Source: an uncultured Hyphomonadaceae bacterium (lineage in GTDB: Bacteria > Pseudomonadota > Alphaproteobacteria > Caulobacterales > Hyphomonadaceae). From it: 64,000 nucleotides of DNA. How positions within the stretch are numbered: the first letter of the stretch is position 1; every line of letters starts with the position of its first letter. The stretch is taken from assembly GCA_913057945.1 (NCBI GenBank), contig CAJXOF010000007.1, positions 1 to 64,000 on the forward strand. The letters run 5' to 3'. A program made the translations under genes and the position numbers. Below the pieces are notes generated by a model. The model had not been told where the DNA came from. It worked only from the letters and a program-made list of their open reading frames with translations, and made no database searches. Shown piece after piece: positions 45,400 through 54,901 of the stretch.

Positions 45400-46947
45400 A
45401 TGACACAGGGATTGATGAAGTCCGCCGGTAAGGCTGCTGCCTGGAGTGCAGTCGGCAGCTGGGCAAACCTGGTGGGGAGCATGCTGTCTCTGGTCGTTCT
45501 TGCACGACTGCTCGACCCAGTCGATTTCGGAATCTACGGCTTTGTCATTGTCACTCTGGCGCTGCCAGAGGCGATTGCCTGCAACAGCATGGGCGATTCC
45601 CTGATTCAGAGAAAAGACCTCAGCGAGGGACATTCCAACTCCGTTTTCGTCCTGTCCATGTTATTCGCAATGGTTTTCTCCATCGCCATCTTTTTTGGAG
45701 CGCCTTACATCGGGGCATTCTTCGGCCAGGAAAACTTCGCTCCCTATCTCTGGGTCATGTCTCTTGGTCTGTTTCTTAGCGCGGCGGTGACGGTTCCAGC
45801 CGGACACTTGCAGCGACGGCTGGCGTTTAAAAAAGTTGCGATGGTGGACGTCGTCGGCACTGTGATTGGCGCTGCCGTCGGTATCATACTCGCCATTGTT
45901 CTTCAGAGCGCATGGGCCCTCATCCTCATGGAACTGTCCCGGCGTGCGGTCAGGATGGTGGCGTTTTGCTGGTTTGACAGGTGGCTACCGTCCTTCAAAT
46001 TCTCGCTGAGGGACTTCAAGGACCTTGCGGCCTTCAACATAGCATCCATTGGAATCCGTCTTACGACTGTTCTGGAGATGAACATCCCTCGCGCGGTAGT
46101 CGGCATTTTTCTAGGTCCAGCTGCGTTGGGCATGTTCAACTTGGCCTTGCGGGTCCAGGATCAGGCGGGCACTGCGTTAATCTCACCGTTTGGCGCGATC
46201 GCATTGCCCTTCGCCGCGATCTCCCAGAACAATCGTGAAATGCTTCACAAGATGCTGCGTGGCGCCATGACCGTCGCAACCTTCATCGCATACCCGGCCT
46301 TCCTGGGCGCCGTCGCAATCGCCCCTGCCGCTGTTCCGATTGTATTCGGCGACAAATGGATTCCTGCCATTGCCGCCATCCAGATTTCACTCCTCATCGG
46401 CCTTCGCCGCCCTACGGCGACGTTCGATGCCGGTGTCCTGAAGGGCGTCGGTCGGCCTGACCTAGTCCTGAAAATCTCACTCCTGTGCCTTCTGCCGATG
46501 GTGTTCTTGCCCATGGCGGCAGGCCACAGTCTCGAAGCAGTCATGTGGCTGGTCTGGGCACAGAAAATGTTCGGATGGGTGCTTGGCGCACTTGCTGTCC
46601 AGAAAGTGGTTGGCTTCGAAGTCAAGCAACAGGTCTTTGCGGGCTCGTCCGCGCTGTTCGCTTCTATAATCATGGCTCTATCAGTGTATTTCGCCTCTAC
46701 TCACTTGCCTGCCAAATATGAGGGTCTCCAAGAGCTTCTAATCCTGGTTGTGTTGGGAGCGATCGTATACCCGCTGGTTCTCATCGCGGTCTCTCCACGG
46801 ACTACTTATCGGCGAGCCAAGGCGTTGTTCTATTTGGCATCGGGTAAGAAAGATCTCGCGATCAGTGCTGTATCCGCAACGCCGGCCTCCTCGGGAAAGA
46901 CCGACCCAGGTAGTTTCCGAACTGAGCAACCGGAATGTAGGAGGTGA
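45400..46947 (+). CDS. Polysaccharide flippase, Wzx/PST type
   Basis: This 515-residue inner-membrane protein has about 12-14 helices of the MATE-like polysaccharide transporter group. It moves lipid-linked repeat units to the periplasmic face. Its start SAGKAAAWSAVGSWANLVGS, then LARLLDPVDFGIYGF, is the usual N-terminus of this family. AGAAGAG precedes the ATG. The last 35 residues are a soluble Ser/Thr/Pro-rich tail. A GT2 gene follows 3 nt later. Confidence 0.94.
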   Translation: MTQGLMKSAGKAAAWSAVGSWANLVGSMLSLVVLARLLDPVDFGIYGFVIVTLALPEAIACNSMGDSLIQRKDLSEGHSNSVFVLSMLFAMVFSIAIFFGAPYIGAFFGQENFAPYLWVMSLGLFLSAAVTVPAGHLQRRLAFKKVAMVDVVGTVIGAAVGIILAIVLQSAWALILMELSRRAVRMVAFCWFDRWLPSFKFSLRDFKDLAAFNIASIGIRLTTVLEMNIPRAVVGIFLGPAALGMFNLALRVQDQAGTALISPFGAIALPFAAISQNNREMLHKMLRGAMTVATFIAYPAFLGAVAIAPAAVPIVFGDKWIPAIAAIQISLLIGLRRPTATFDAGVLKGVGRPDLVLKISLLCLLPMVFLPMAAGHSLEAVMWLVWAQKMFGWVLGALAVQKVVGFEVKQQVFAGSSALFASIIMALSVYFASTHLPAKYEGLQELLILVVLGAIVYPLVLIAVSPRTTYRRAKALFYLASGKKDLAISAVSATPASSGKTDPGSFRTEQPECRR

Positions 46948-46950
46948 CGC

Positions 46951-47919
46951 ATGTCGGCTGGTTTCGATCCACATAAAATCGCGATCATCATTCCCCTATT
47001 TAATGATGCCGCAAATATCGAACGCGCAATCACAAGTGCTCTGCAACAGAAACTGCCAGAGGGTTTCGACCTTGAAGTCATCGTGGTAGATGATTGCTCA
47101 ACGGATGACGGCTTCGAAATCGCCACTCGTCTGGCAGGAGCGCATGCCCACCTGACCGCTCTCCGCCAAGACCAGAATCAGGGGCCATCTGCAGCTAGAA
47201 ACACAGCATTGGCGCAGTCCAACGCAGGCTGGTTTACACCATTAGATAGTGACGATTTCATCGCTCCTGATCGCATAATGAAACTCATGAATGTGGCCAG
47301 AGAAAGCAATCTTGTCTGGGTCGCGGATAACCTGCTGATCAGTCGAGAGGACACTCCAACCAAAGTTGAACGGACTCTTTGGCCAGAGAAACCTGAAGGA
47401 CACGTCGAACTGTCCGCTGCGTTCTTTGCTAATCGGTGTTTTGATGTGGACACACCACGGTCCGAACTCGGCTTTCTCAAGCCGGTGATCAATCGTACGC
47501 GACTATCTTCAGGCTTGCAGCCCTATCGTGAAGACTTGCGGTTCGGTGAAGATTTTGAATTGTACACTCGAACGCTTCTCGACGGCGCCAAGGCTTGGCT
47601 GGTCGACCCTTGCGGGTACTATCTGGTGCAGCGAGCGGGATCCGCTTCGCATTCACAAAATGGACGCGATCATCGTCAACTGGCGAAAATTTCCCGAGAA
47701 ATGTCCAGACGCGAGGGAATTCATCCGGAGGCCCGAAAAGCACTACAGAAGCATTGTGCATACTCAGAAAAGGAGGCCGCCATGTGGTCGATAATTGATG
47801 GTGTGCGCGATAAGAACCCACGCTTGATGCTTTCCGCGTTCGGGTATTCCCTGCCAGCTTCGATTCACGTCATCACTCAGGTGACGCAGACAGCAATACG
47901 CAAACTGAGCTCTAAGTAA
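46951..47919 (+). CDS. GT2 glycosyltransferase
   Basis: This 322-residue protein has GT2 motifs IIPLFNDAANIERAITSAL, VDDCSTDDG and TPLDSDDFI (DxD-like) and a distal EDLRFGEDFELYTR acceptor motif. AGGAGG lies 6 nt before the ATG at 46951, and the Wzx gene ends 3 nt upstream, so translation is linked to the flippase. Donor and acceptor are unknown. Confidence 0.92.
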   Translation: MSAGFDPHKIAIIIPLFNDAANIERAITSALQQKLPEGFDLEVIVVDDCSTDDGFEIATRLAGAHAHLTALRQDQNQGPSAARNTALAQSNAGWFTPLDSDDFIAPDRIMKLMNVARESNLVWVADNLLISREDTPTKVERTLWPEKPEGHVELSAAFFANRCFDVDTPRSELGFLKPVINRTRLSSGLQPYREDLRFGEDFELYTRTLLDGAKAWLVDPCGYYLVQRAGSASHSQNGRDHRQLAKISREMSRREGIHPEARKALQKHCAYSEKEAAMWSIIDGVRDKNPRLMLSAFGYSLPASIHVITQVTQTAIRKLSSK

Positions 47920-48028
47920 ATACCACGAAATTCGCACATTCTCGCCTGATTCACCGATGAATATGGTGGATGAACAAAGGCTGAATGCGCCATCCCTTTT
48001 AAATCGGTCTTAAGGTTTCGACCTCTAT

Positions 48029-48247
48029 ATGCATTCCATGAATGAGGTGAATCCGTCCCTTGTAAGGACCCAGTCCATGATTAAGCTGGCTACTGAAACC
48101 GGCGTGATCCGGGACTATCGGAACACGTCTAGTGCCGACATCGAAAATTTTGCCAAATGGCCTGTGTGGCTGCGCATTGTGCTGATTGTCGGACTGAGCG
48201 CATCCCTTTGGGCTGGCATTATCCTCTTCATCACCGCCCTGCTCTGA
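48029..48247 (+). CDS. Small single-span membrane protein
   Basis: This possible 72-residue protein has a soluble N-terminal half and one clear membrane helix near the C-terminus (LRIVLIVGLSASLWAGIILF). There is no good Shine-Dalgarno; ATGs at 48029, 48038 and 48077 are alternatives. Nothing else occupies this stretch, and the tail ends 30 nt before the convergent Wzy gene. I do not recognise the family. Confidence 0.5.
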   Translation: MHSMNEVNPSLVRTQSMIKLATETGVIRDYRNTSSADIENFAKWPVWLRIVLIVGLSASLWAGIILFITALL

Positions 48248-48276
48248 TCAACTCCGCCGTTCAGGCAACCCACTGA

Positions 48277-49578
48277 TCACGCCTTGGCGTATCCAGCATT
48301 CGAATTCACAAACACTGGCGCTTTGCCAATATAAGTTCGCCGAATGGGCGACAGGGTAGCCAGTGCTCCTAGATAGAGCAGGTTGAGCGGGGTGTTGAAG
48401 CTCGCCCAAGCGAACGATTCAGTGAATGTGGAAATGAACACGATCGCGCCAAACACCAGCAAGGCCGACATTTCCAGGGATGATTCCTTGAAGAACTGTC
48501 GGAACAAGCGATAGCCGCACCACGTCCACAGCAGAAGGTACAGACCGAGCCCAATGTAGCCGAGGTGTACGCGCACTTCGAGATAGGCATTATGGAAGGT
48601 CAATTTCGTTCCGTAGGGTTTGAAGTCCAGTTCATTGATGGACTGTGCAGCACCATTTGCGGGGTTCCAGAACCCCTCCAGCCCCAACCCGATGATGGGG
48701 TTCTCCTCGGCAGCCAGTCGCCCGGCTGCCCAGATATGCGTTCGGCCGGTCAAGGTCGTATCCTTTCCGAGCGCACCGAGGAAGTCCGTCAAATATGATT
48801 GGTTGGTCTGATTGAGCACGATCATAGCGCCAGACAAAATGACACTCGCACCCAGAATGAAGATGATTGCCCGGAGATGGCGCACTTTGCTGATCGCCAC
48901 CCAAACGAACTTGACCGCAAACAGGCCAAGAATACCAACCCCCGCAAAGACCAACGCGGTAGCAGACGGCGCTCGCAACATGAAGATCAGGGCGATTGGG
49001 AAAATCAAGGCGGCCAAAAATCGGGTCCACGGCCAGGATTTCTCGTTCAGCAAAGTCATGAAACTGAGCAGTGCCACGAACAACATCTGTTGGGCGAAAT
49101 AGTTCTTCTGGGGATATGGCCCGCCACGCGGCATCGTATCGTAAAACGGCACACAGACGATGATAGCCATCACGCCCGCGAAGAACATGCATCTGAGGAT
49201 GGTCGAGATATCAAATCGCGTAATGATGATGATCGCGACAAGAGGGGTCAGGAGATACAGAGCCCCACTTCGAAGTGCTGCCCCCATATAGGGGGACCAT
49301 AGAACAGATATGAGGCCGAAGATCGGTAGCAGGAAGAGCGGCCACGCCTTCAGCACGATCGGGATGACTTGCTCCTTGTGCAAGGCAAACAGCCACAGGA
49401 ACCACAAGACCATCAGGTAACGCAGCGGTGTCTCGAGCGGCAATGGCACAAAGGAGTTAAGGAACCAGAGAGAGATCAGCGCCTGCTCCCAATAGGGAAT
49501 CTTCCTCGGCTCTTCATAGACCTTCGCCATGACGAGAGAGGAATCGCGATCCGTTGGTATGCGGCTCACTATATTCAT
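48277..49578 (-). CDS. O-antigen ligase/polymerase (Wzy/WaaL) family protein
   Basis: This is a 433-residue protein with about 11 membrane helices and a large periplasmic loop containing GRTHIWAAGRLAAEENPIIG, the Wzy_C hallmark. HNAYLEVRVHLGYIG follows. It either polymerises repeat units or joins chains to an acceptor; as the only member in the locus it is probably the polymerase. Its ATG overlaps the stop of the upstream glycosyltransferase (ATGA), and the minus-strand order is barrel, Wzc, GT, Wzy. Confidence 0.92.
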   Translation of the reverse strand: MNIVSRIPTDRDSSLVMAKVYEEPRKIPYWEQALISLWFLNSFVPLPLETPLRYLMVLWFLWLFALHKEQVIPIVLKAWPLFLLPIFGLISVLWSPYMGAALRSGALYLLTPLVAIIIITRFDISTILRCMFFAGVMAIIVCVPFYDTMPRGGPYPQKNYFAQQMLFVALLSFMTLLNEKSWPWTRFLAALIFPIALIFMLRAPSATALVFAGVGILGLFAVKFVWVAISKVRHLRAIIFILGASVILSGAMIVLNQTNQSYLTDFLGALGKDTTLTGRTHIWAAGRLAAEENPIIGLGLEGFWNPANGAAQSINELDFKPYGTKLTFHNAYLEVRVHLGYIGLGLYLLLWTWCGYRLFRQFFKESSLEMSALLVFGAIVFISTFTESFAWASFNTPLNLLYLGALATLSPIRRTYIGKAPVFVNSNAGYAKA

Positions 49579-50720
49579 GCCGCGACCTCGTGGCGAAGGC
49601 TGCTGGAGATTACGCTCCGCATGAAACCCGCCGGCTGCACGAAGAGCTCTTCCGGAAGGCTGGCGAGGCGCGCGGAAAACGCAGTAATCTCGCGCCGCTC
49701 CTGCAATAGACGTCCGACCAGGTTTGCAAGCGATTGCTCCAGAGGTTCAGAAATTACGAAACCGCAATCATTCCTCTGGATCCATGCGGCAGTTTCGGTG
49801 TCCGCAGGCGCAATTGATGGGGTCGCGTAATAGCCGCCCTCATAAATACGGTTCGGTAACAGCCAGACCGAATTATAGCCTGCTTCCATGAAGTCGCCTG
49901 CCCAGACCAGGTCCAGCGACCCGTAAATATCTGCAAGATCTTCCGGTGACCGGAATTTTCCGAAGAAGGTCATGTTGGGACGACGGTCAATTTCCGGTTC
50001 GAAGACGGGAATCTCTGTGCGGGCGGGAATGCCGTGCAAGCGAATTTCCAACGAGTCCGGAAATGCGTCGGCGAGCTCACATAACAGGTCCAGTGACCGT
50101 TGGCAGCGCAACATGCCGACCCAGCCCAGGACGAGTTTCCGGTCTGCTGGAGCAGTCGACGGCTCGACAATATTTGGCCTCGGACCGAAATCACTGTCCG
50201 CACTCAAACGGTTCTCAACCACATACGCCGTGAAATCGCCTAAGTAGTGACGTTCGAAGTGGTTCTTGAGGAATCCCGGTGAGCTGACGACGAGGGCCCG
50301 GGTCCGTTTGAGCAGAGATCGCTCAAGGCCGCGAAAGGTCCGGCCCACAAAATCGCCGCGCGTCAGCAGGCGATGAACGTCAAGGCTCTCATAGATGACC
50401 GGTGTCTTCAGGCCGGTGTGACGTTTGGCCAGAAAGGCGCAAGCCAACATATCGAGATTCCGCGCATAGATGACGTCAGCCTGTTCCAGCAAGTCCCTCT
50501 GCGCGGCCGCCTTCCGCGCGCCGGCGAAAATCTGCTTGATCCGGTGAAAGAAAGCGCCATCCCTCGTCATGCCGAGGTCGACATTCTGCCATTCAGGAGA
50601 CACATCCCGGCGACGCATCATGAAGCCGATCACACGCATGCCATCGCCGGTGAACGATTTCACCCGTCGGCGCACGGCGGCATCTGCCGCATCATGTCCG
50701 AAAAAAGCAATCGTCGTCAT
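49575..50720 (-). CDS. GT-B glycosyltransferase (GT1/GT4-like)
   Basis: This 381-residue cytoplasmic glycosyltransferase has an N-terminal domain starting AFFGHDAADAAVRRR and a donor-site domain with LGWVGMLRCQRSLDLL and LLPNRIYEGGYYATP. The family is recognised by outline, not by a named homologue. I start it at the ATG at 50720; a GTG at 50777 is also in frame but adds a low-complexity N-terminus. It sits 60 nt after the Wzc-type gene and overlaps the Wzy gene by 4 nt. Confidence 0.85.
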   Translation of the reverse strand: MTTIAFFGHDAADAAVRRRVKSFTGDGMRVIGFMMRRRDVSPEWQNVDLGMTRDGAFFHRIKQIFAGARKAAAQRDLLEQADVIYARNLDMLACAFLAKRHTGLKTPVIYESLDVHRLLTRGDFVGRTFRGLERSLLKRTRALVVSSPGFLKNHFERHYLGDFTAYVVENRLSADSDFGPRPNIVEPSTAPADRKLVLGWVGMLRCQRSLDLLCELADAFPDSLEIRLHGIPARTEIPVFEPEIDRRPNMTFFGKFRSPEDLADIYGSLDLVWAGDFMEAGYNSVWLLPNRIYEGGYYATPSIAPADTETAAWIQRNDCGFVISEPLEQSLANLVGRLLQERREITAFSARLASLPEELFVQPAGFMRSVISSSLRHEVAA

Positions 50721-50780
50721 CGCTCGATCCAATTCGGGGTGAGCGGAACGACCATTTCCATGGCCGTTCCGGCTCACGCC

Positions 50781-53108
50781 TCAGTTAGCGTCAATCTTTT
50801 CAGGAGACTCGGTGCTGTGCTCGGCGAGGCTCGGCGGCGTCTGAATCGCCGTCGGGCGGATTTCACCCTTCTTTGGCTTGTTCGAATTCCGACGCATGAA
50901 GCCGAACAGAGAAGGCTTCGTCTCCATCTGGTAATACTTGCGGTAGGCATCGTAACCGGCACCTGGGTCGCTGTAATGGCGACGACGGTTGAGGTTCACC
51001 ATGTTGAGCGTAACGCCCAGCAGGTCTGCCTTGAAGGATCTCAGGAGCGCCAGCGATTGACGGGCAGCCGAGCGGTTCGTGTGACGCCAGCGTACGACGA
51101 GGATGGCCTTGTCGGTCTTGCCAGCAACGACCCGCGCCTCCGCCATCAGCAGGAGCGGGCCTGTATCGATCAGGATCAGATCGTACATGGAGCGTAAGCG
51201 AACAAGAAGATCATCAAAGGCGCGGGTTCCGAACACGTCATGTGGCGTGTGGCCAGTCAGCGACAGCGGCAGGATGTCCAGCATGCTCTTCGGATCCTTG
51301 GAGATCGCATCGGAAAGCTGACCCGCGCCAAACAAATATTCGATGAAGCCGATTTCCGGTTTCAGCCCGGCCGCGTCTGTCAGCTGGCGGCGTCGGAAGT
51401 CCCCATCAATGACCAGCGTGCGTGCGCCGGACATAGCCGACATGCGACCGAGCGCCAGGGTCAGGCTGGTCTTGCCTTCATCCGGCAAGGACGAGGTGAT
51501 TGCCACCGTCTTGGTTTCGCTGTCGAGATCAGAGAAGGCAATCGCTGCGCGAAGGTAACGGATACTCTCGGCAAATGCCGACAAGGGATTCTCGATCAGG
51601 TAATCTGCGGGATTGGTGTGCGAGAAGCCAAGCGCGTTGGTGGTCCGGATCAGCGGGACCGTTCCGAGCGCGTTCTGGGCAAGCTTCTTTTCGATGTCTT
51701 CCGAAGACGAAATCTTCATGTCGAACATTTCGGCCATGATGGCGAGCCCACCGCCCAACAGGCCGCCCAGCACTGCCCCGATAAGCAGGTTCAGCATTGT
51801 GCGAGGTGAACTGGGGTATTTTGGAACGGAGGCTTTCGAGAGAATAACGGCGTCGGGCTGGACAAGGCCATCCTGTTCGCGGGTTTCCTTCGACCGGGAG
51901 ATGAATTCCTCATACAAGACGCGGCTTGTTTCAGCGTCGCGCTCAAGCTCGCGCAAGCGAACCATGGCGAGACTGTTGCCACGCAGCTTCGAATTCGAAT
52001 TGTTGATCTGGGATTGGAGCCGCCCCACCTGATCCTGACGAACGCGCACCTCGTTCTCGAGGTTGGTGGCGATGCGATTCATCTCGTTTTCGATCTGGCG
52101 TTCGATATCTGCCTGCTCTGCCCGCGCGCCGATCAGTTCGGGATGCTGTGGACCCAAGCGAGTTTCAAGATCGCCCACGCGACCGCGGATAGTGGAAAGC
52201 TGCTGCTTCAGGCTGGTGATCAGTGGAGATTCCAGAACTTCCGAGATTCCGTCGACGCCAGCGCCGCTGTTGATCTGGCGCTGCATGCTGTCATAGCGCG
52301 ACCGCACCCGGTTGAGCTCGACTTCAGACTGAGTTTTCTGCGTGGTCAGATAGGCAATGTTCTGCTCGGTGAGCGTGTTGCCCATAGCCGTTTCCATATC
52401 ATTGTCGGCAATGAACTTGGCAACACGGTTTTCTTTTTCTTCGACTTCCTCACGCAGGGCGAACACGCGATCCGACAGCCATTCCGTGGCCCGTCGTGTG
52501 GCATCCAGCTTGGTCTCAAGCTGTTGCACGCGATATTGGTCGGCAATGGCATTGGCGAGACGGGCTGCGGTTTCGGGAGATGTGCTCGTGACCTGGACAT
52601 TGATCAAATAGGTCGTGCCGACCCGTGAGACGCCGACGCGCCCCATCAGCGTATCCACCACGCTATCGAGGATTGCGCTTTCGCGCTCGTCTACGCTCAT
52701 GCCTTCAAACGGGTCAACCTGACGCGTGTCCATTCCGATGAGCGACTTGACCTGGTTCTTCGCCTTACCCAGCGCGCTGGGTTTGCGCTCACGCAGGGTC
52801 CAGTTGAACTCCGGATCCTCAGTGAGCTTCTGCTTGACCGCAACCTTGGTCAGGAGCGATTTCGACTTCATGATCATCACTTCGGTGTCGATCACCGCCG
52901 TGCTGACCGCGAGGCCGCTGAGAACGCTGCCAAGATCGATCACGTTTTGCTGTTCAGTATCAAGCTGAACAACCGAACTCGATTGGTAGAGCGGCGTCTG
53001 GTTGAACGTCGAATAGGCCACCAACGTGAAGACCGCCAGAAAGCTCAGCGCGATCAGCCAGAAACGTCGATACACTGCCCCCAGCAGAGACTTCAGATCT
53101 GTCGGCAT
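50781..53108 (-). CDS. Wzc-type polysaccharide copolymerase and BY-kinase
   Basis: This 775-residue inner-membrane protein controls chain length and links to export. From the ATG at 53108 the order is TM1 (18-35), periplasmic Wzz/coiled-coil region (about 160-420), TM2 with the proline motif (434-459) and a cytoplasmic kinase domain. The kinase has Walker A SSLPDEGKTS (near 539-548), A' VIDGDF (566-571) and B ILIDTGP (645-651). A C-terminal tyrosine cluster (712, 719, 722, 725, 726) is the likely autophosphorylation site. In-frame TTG codons at 53177 and 53225 could extend the N-terminus. Confidence 0.94.
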   Translation of the reverse strand: MPTDLKSLLGAVYRRFWLIALSFLAVFTLVAYSTFNQTPLYQSSSVVQLDTEQQNVIDLGSVLSGLAVSTAVIDTEVMIMKSKSLLTKVAVKQKLTEDPEFNWTLRERKPSALGKAKNQVKSLIGMDTRQVDPFEGMSVDERESAILDSVVDTLMGRVGVSRVGTTYLINVQVTSTSPETAARLANAIADQYRVQQLETKLDATRRATEWLSDRVFALREEVEEKENRVAKFIADNDMETAMGNTLTEQNIAYLTTQKTQSEVELNRVRSRYDSMQRQINSGAGVDGISEVLESPLITSLKQQLSTIRGRVGDLETRLGPQHPELIGARAEQADIERQIENEMNRIATNLENEVRVRQDQVGRLQSQINNSNSKLRGNSLAMVRLRELERDAETSRVLYEEFISRSKETREQDGLVQPDAVILSKASVPKYPSSPRTMLNLLIGAVLGGLLGGGLAIMAEMFDMKISSSEDIEKKLAQNALGTVPLIRTTNALGFSHTNPADYLIENPLSAFAESIRYLRAAIAFSDLDSETKTVAITSSLPDEGKTSLTLALGRMSAMSGARTLVIDGDFRRRQLTDAAGLKPEIGFIEYLFGAGQLSDAISKDPKSMLDILPLSLTGHTPHDVFGTRAFDDLLVRLRSMYDLILIDTGPLLLMAEARVVAGKTDKAILVVRWRHTNRSAARQSLALLRSFKADLLGVTLNMVNLNRRRHYSDPGAGYDAYRKYYQMETKPSLFGFMRRNSNKPKKGEIRPTAIQTPPSLAEHSTESPEKIDAN

Positions 53109-53248
53109 ATTATTGTCTTCAGTCTCCGCTTCTGCGGGAACCTGGGACGGGAGTTCAAAACTGAATGTCTTGGTCAAGATACTATACCGCTGATTGGGGT
53201 TGGCAGGTTGAAGGCGACCGGGCAAGAGACCGGTCGCCTATGTTCAGG

Positions 53249-54541
53249 TTACGGATAGATGCGGATGGAGACACCAACCAGGTTGGCAGAGAAGCTCTCG
53301 TCTCCGAAAATCGCCTCGCCGCTCCGGTCACGATCCACGCGACGTGCAAACGCGTCCAGATGGACCCGCTTGTTCATCTTGTAAGTCCCGACCACACCGA
53401 ACTCGGTCACATCGTCATCCCGGTCGGTCTCATCATACTCATAGCTGGTGAGTTCGCCGTAACCTGACAGGATAATGTTCCGATACAGTTCGTGATCAAC
53501 GCGGGCTCCCAGAGTTGTCTGGATGGAACTGGCGCTGGTGCGGATGCCGCTATCAACCGTCCGTCGGGATCCCTTAAAGCTGACCGTGGTCAGGCGGGTC
53601 GGGAACCATTCGACATTCGCGTCTACAGCCAAACCATCGGTGTCCTCGTAGAAATCGTCATCCTTCTCTTCGGAAAGAAAACCAACAGCCACATCACCGC
53701 GGATCAGCGAGTTCAACTCGAAGTCGACACCACCGTAGACGGTGTAGGAATCTGAATCCCGGGACCGCTCCGCTCCGTCGACGAGGAGCGTGTTGTCGTA
53801 TTCGCGTTGTTGGATAACGCCTTGGCCAAAGACGGCCACGTTCGGCGAGATGGCATAGCTGAGACGAGAATTGAACGAGGTATCGGACCGGTCGCGGAAA
53901 TCCTGATCGATCGGAGCGCCGCCAAGCGTCACGGTGTCATCATAATCGACTTCCGCAAAGGTAGCAGAGTTTGTCCAGCGAATACGGTCATTCGTATAAT
54001 TCGCGCTGAGTTCGACACCGGTGCGGGTGAACTCAATCGGCTCGCCCAATCCAGACGTGTTGGACGGATCGGACCGCTGATCGGTGGATTGCTGGTAGAA
54101 AACCGCTCCGCCAAGGGCGACTTCGCGCGTTACATCCAGACGGCCTCGCAGCTGTGTGCTGACCTCATTGGCCGACTGGTCGCTGAAATCCTGATACTCG
54201 TCACGGCTGACCGAGACGGAGGCGGAAACTTCATGGACGCTCCAATTGGTGCGCGCCGCAACGTCTGCGCCGATGCGGGCAATAACGTCGGATTCCTCAT
54301 TCTCAGCCGTGCCCAGCGCGTTGCTGGTATAGCCAAGGCCGGCAAACAGACTGGAATTTACCGTAAATGCGCCAAGCCGGATGGGCTCGGGATCATATTC
54401 CGGCTGCTGGCGGTCCTTGACCGCTTCGTATTTGTCCCGGCTGTAGTAATCACTCGACTGAGCGTAGGCAGCTCCAGACATCGCCGTGATCAGAGCGCCC
54501 GTCGCGACTCCAGCAAGGCTCACCCGCTTAGTATACAACAT
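53249..54541 (-). CDS. Outer-membrane beta-barrel protein (BBP2-like)
   Basis: This 430-residue exported protein has a signal peptide (MLYTKRVSLAGVATGALI, cleaved after AYAQ), a short linker and then repeated amphipathic strands ending in SANLVGVSIRIYP, a typical barrel end. It resembles BBP2/DUF-type barrels seen in exopolysaccharide loci. The ATG at 54541 has AGAGG 5 nt upstream. It is first in the barrel, Wzc, GT, Wzy operon and could be the outer-membrane channel paired with the short OPX lipoprotein. Confidence 0.88.
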   Translation of the reverse strand: MLYTKRVSLAGVATGALITAMSGAAYAQSSDYYSRDKYEAVKDRQQPEYDPEPIRLGAFTVNSSLFAGLGYTSNALGTAENEESDVIARIGADVAARTNWSVHEVSASVSVSRDEYQDFSDQSANEVSTQLRGRLDVTREVALGGAVFYQQSTDQRSDPSNTSGLGEPIEFTRTGVELSANYTNDRIRWTNSATFAEVDYDDTVTLGGAPIDQDFRDRSDTSFNSRLSYAISPNVAVFGQGVIQQREYDNTLLVDGAERSRDSDSYTVYGGVDFELNSLIRGDVAVGFLSEEKDDDFYEDTDGLAVDANVEWFPTRLTTVSFKGSRRTVDSGIRTSASSIQTTLGARVDHELYRNIILSGYGELTSYEYDETDRDDDVTEFGVVGTYKMNKRVHLDAFARRVDRDRSGEAIFGDESFSANLVGVSIRIYP

Positions 54542-54901
54542 TTCCACCTCTTCCCTGGATTATGTTATCCGGCTGCTCGAACCGGCATCTTTACCAAAGG
54601 TCCCAAAGCAAGACCCATACCACTTTTCTAACAAAGAGTGAGGGCTTCATAGGGGAATACGATGTCAGTCAAGTAATCAAAGTCGGGCAAATTAGAGCGA
54701 ATTGAGGGGGAGCTTTAACCGCAGCTCCGTTTTGACGCGCGTATACCCGCAATATCTCCTAATATATCAAGACACAAGAAAAGGCCCGAAACGCTGCAAG
54801 TGCGTCTCGGGCCTCGTTGCCGGGCTAAATCCGGCGAATATTAATTATTAAATAGCCCTCGGCGTCAGTATTCAGACTGCCCAGTTACTGGACTCCGCAA
54901 C
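54542..54901. other. Intergenic region between barrel gene and acyl-CoA dehydrogenase operon
   Basis: These 360 bp hold no credible gene. The left part should contain the promoter of the barrel-Wzc operon (minus strand). The right part holds the terminator of the dehydrogenase operon. An AT-rich stretch TTAATTATTAAA occurs at 54841. I see no convincing promoter hexamers. Confidence 0.5.
54779..54813 (-). terminator. Terminator after acyl-CoA dehydrogenase operon
   Basis: A stem of GGCCCGA/TCGGGCC, one mismatch, then ACGC/GCGT with a 7-nt loop is followed on the minus strand by TTTTC. It lies about 90 nt after the stop of the gene at 54902. Confidence 0.75.

Noticed and set aside
53109..53225. 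TTG-started N-terminal extension of the Wzc-type protein
   Set aside because: Neither TTG (53177, 53225) has a Shine-Dalgarno; the ATG at 53108 leads directly into the usual membrane segment. Kept as an alternative only.
30609..54541. Holdfast (hfs) locus
   Set aside because: The gene set is a general Wzy-type polysaccharide pathway. I see no HfsH-type deacetylase or holdfast anchor genes, so a holdfast assignment is not supported.
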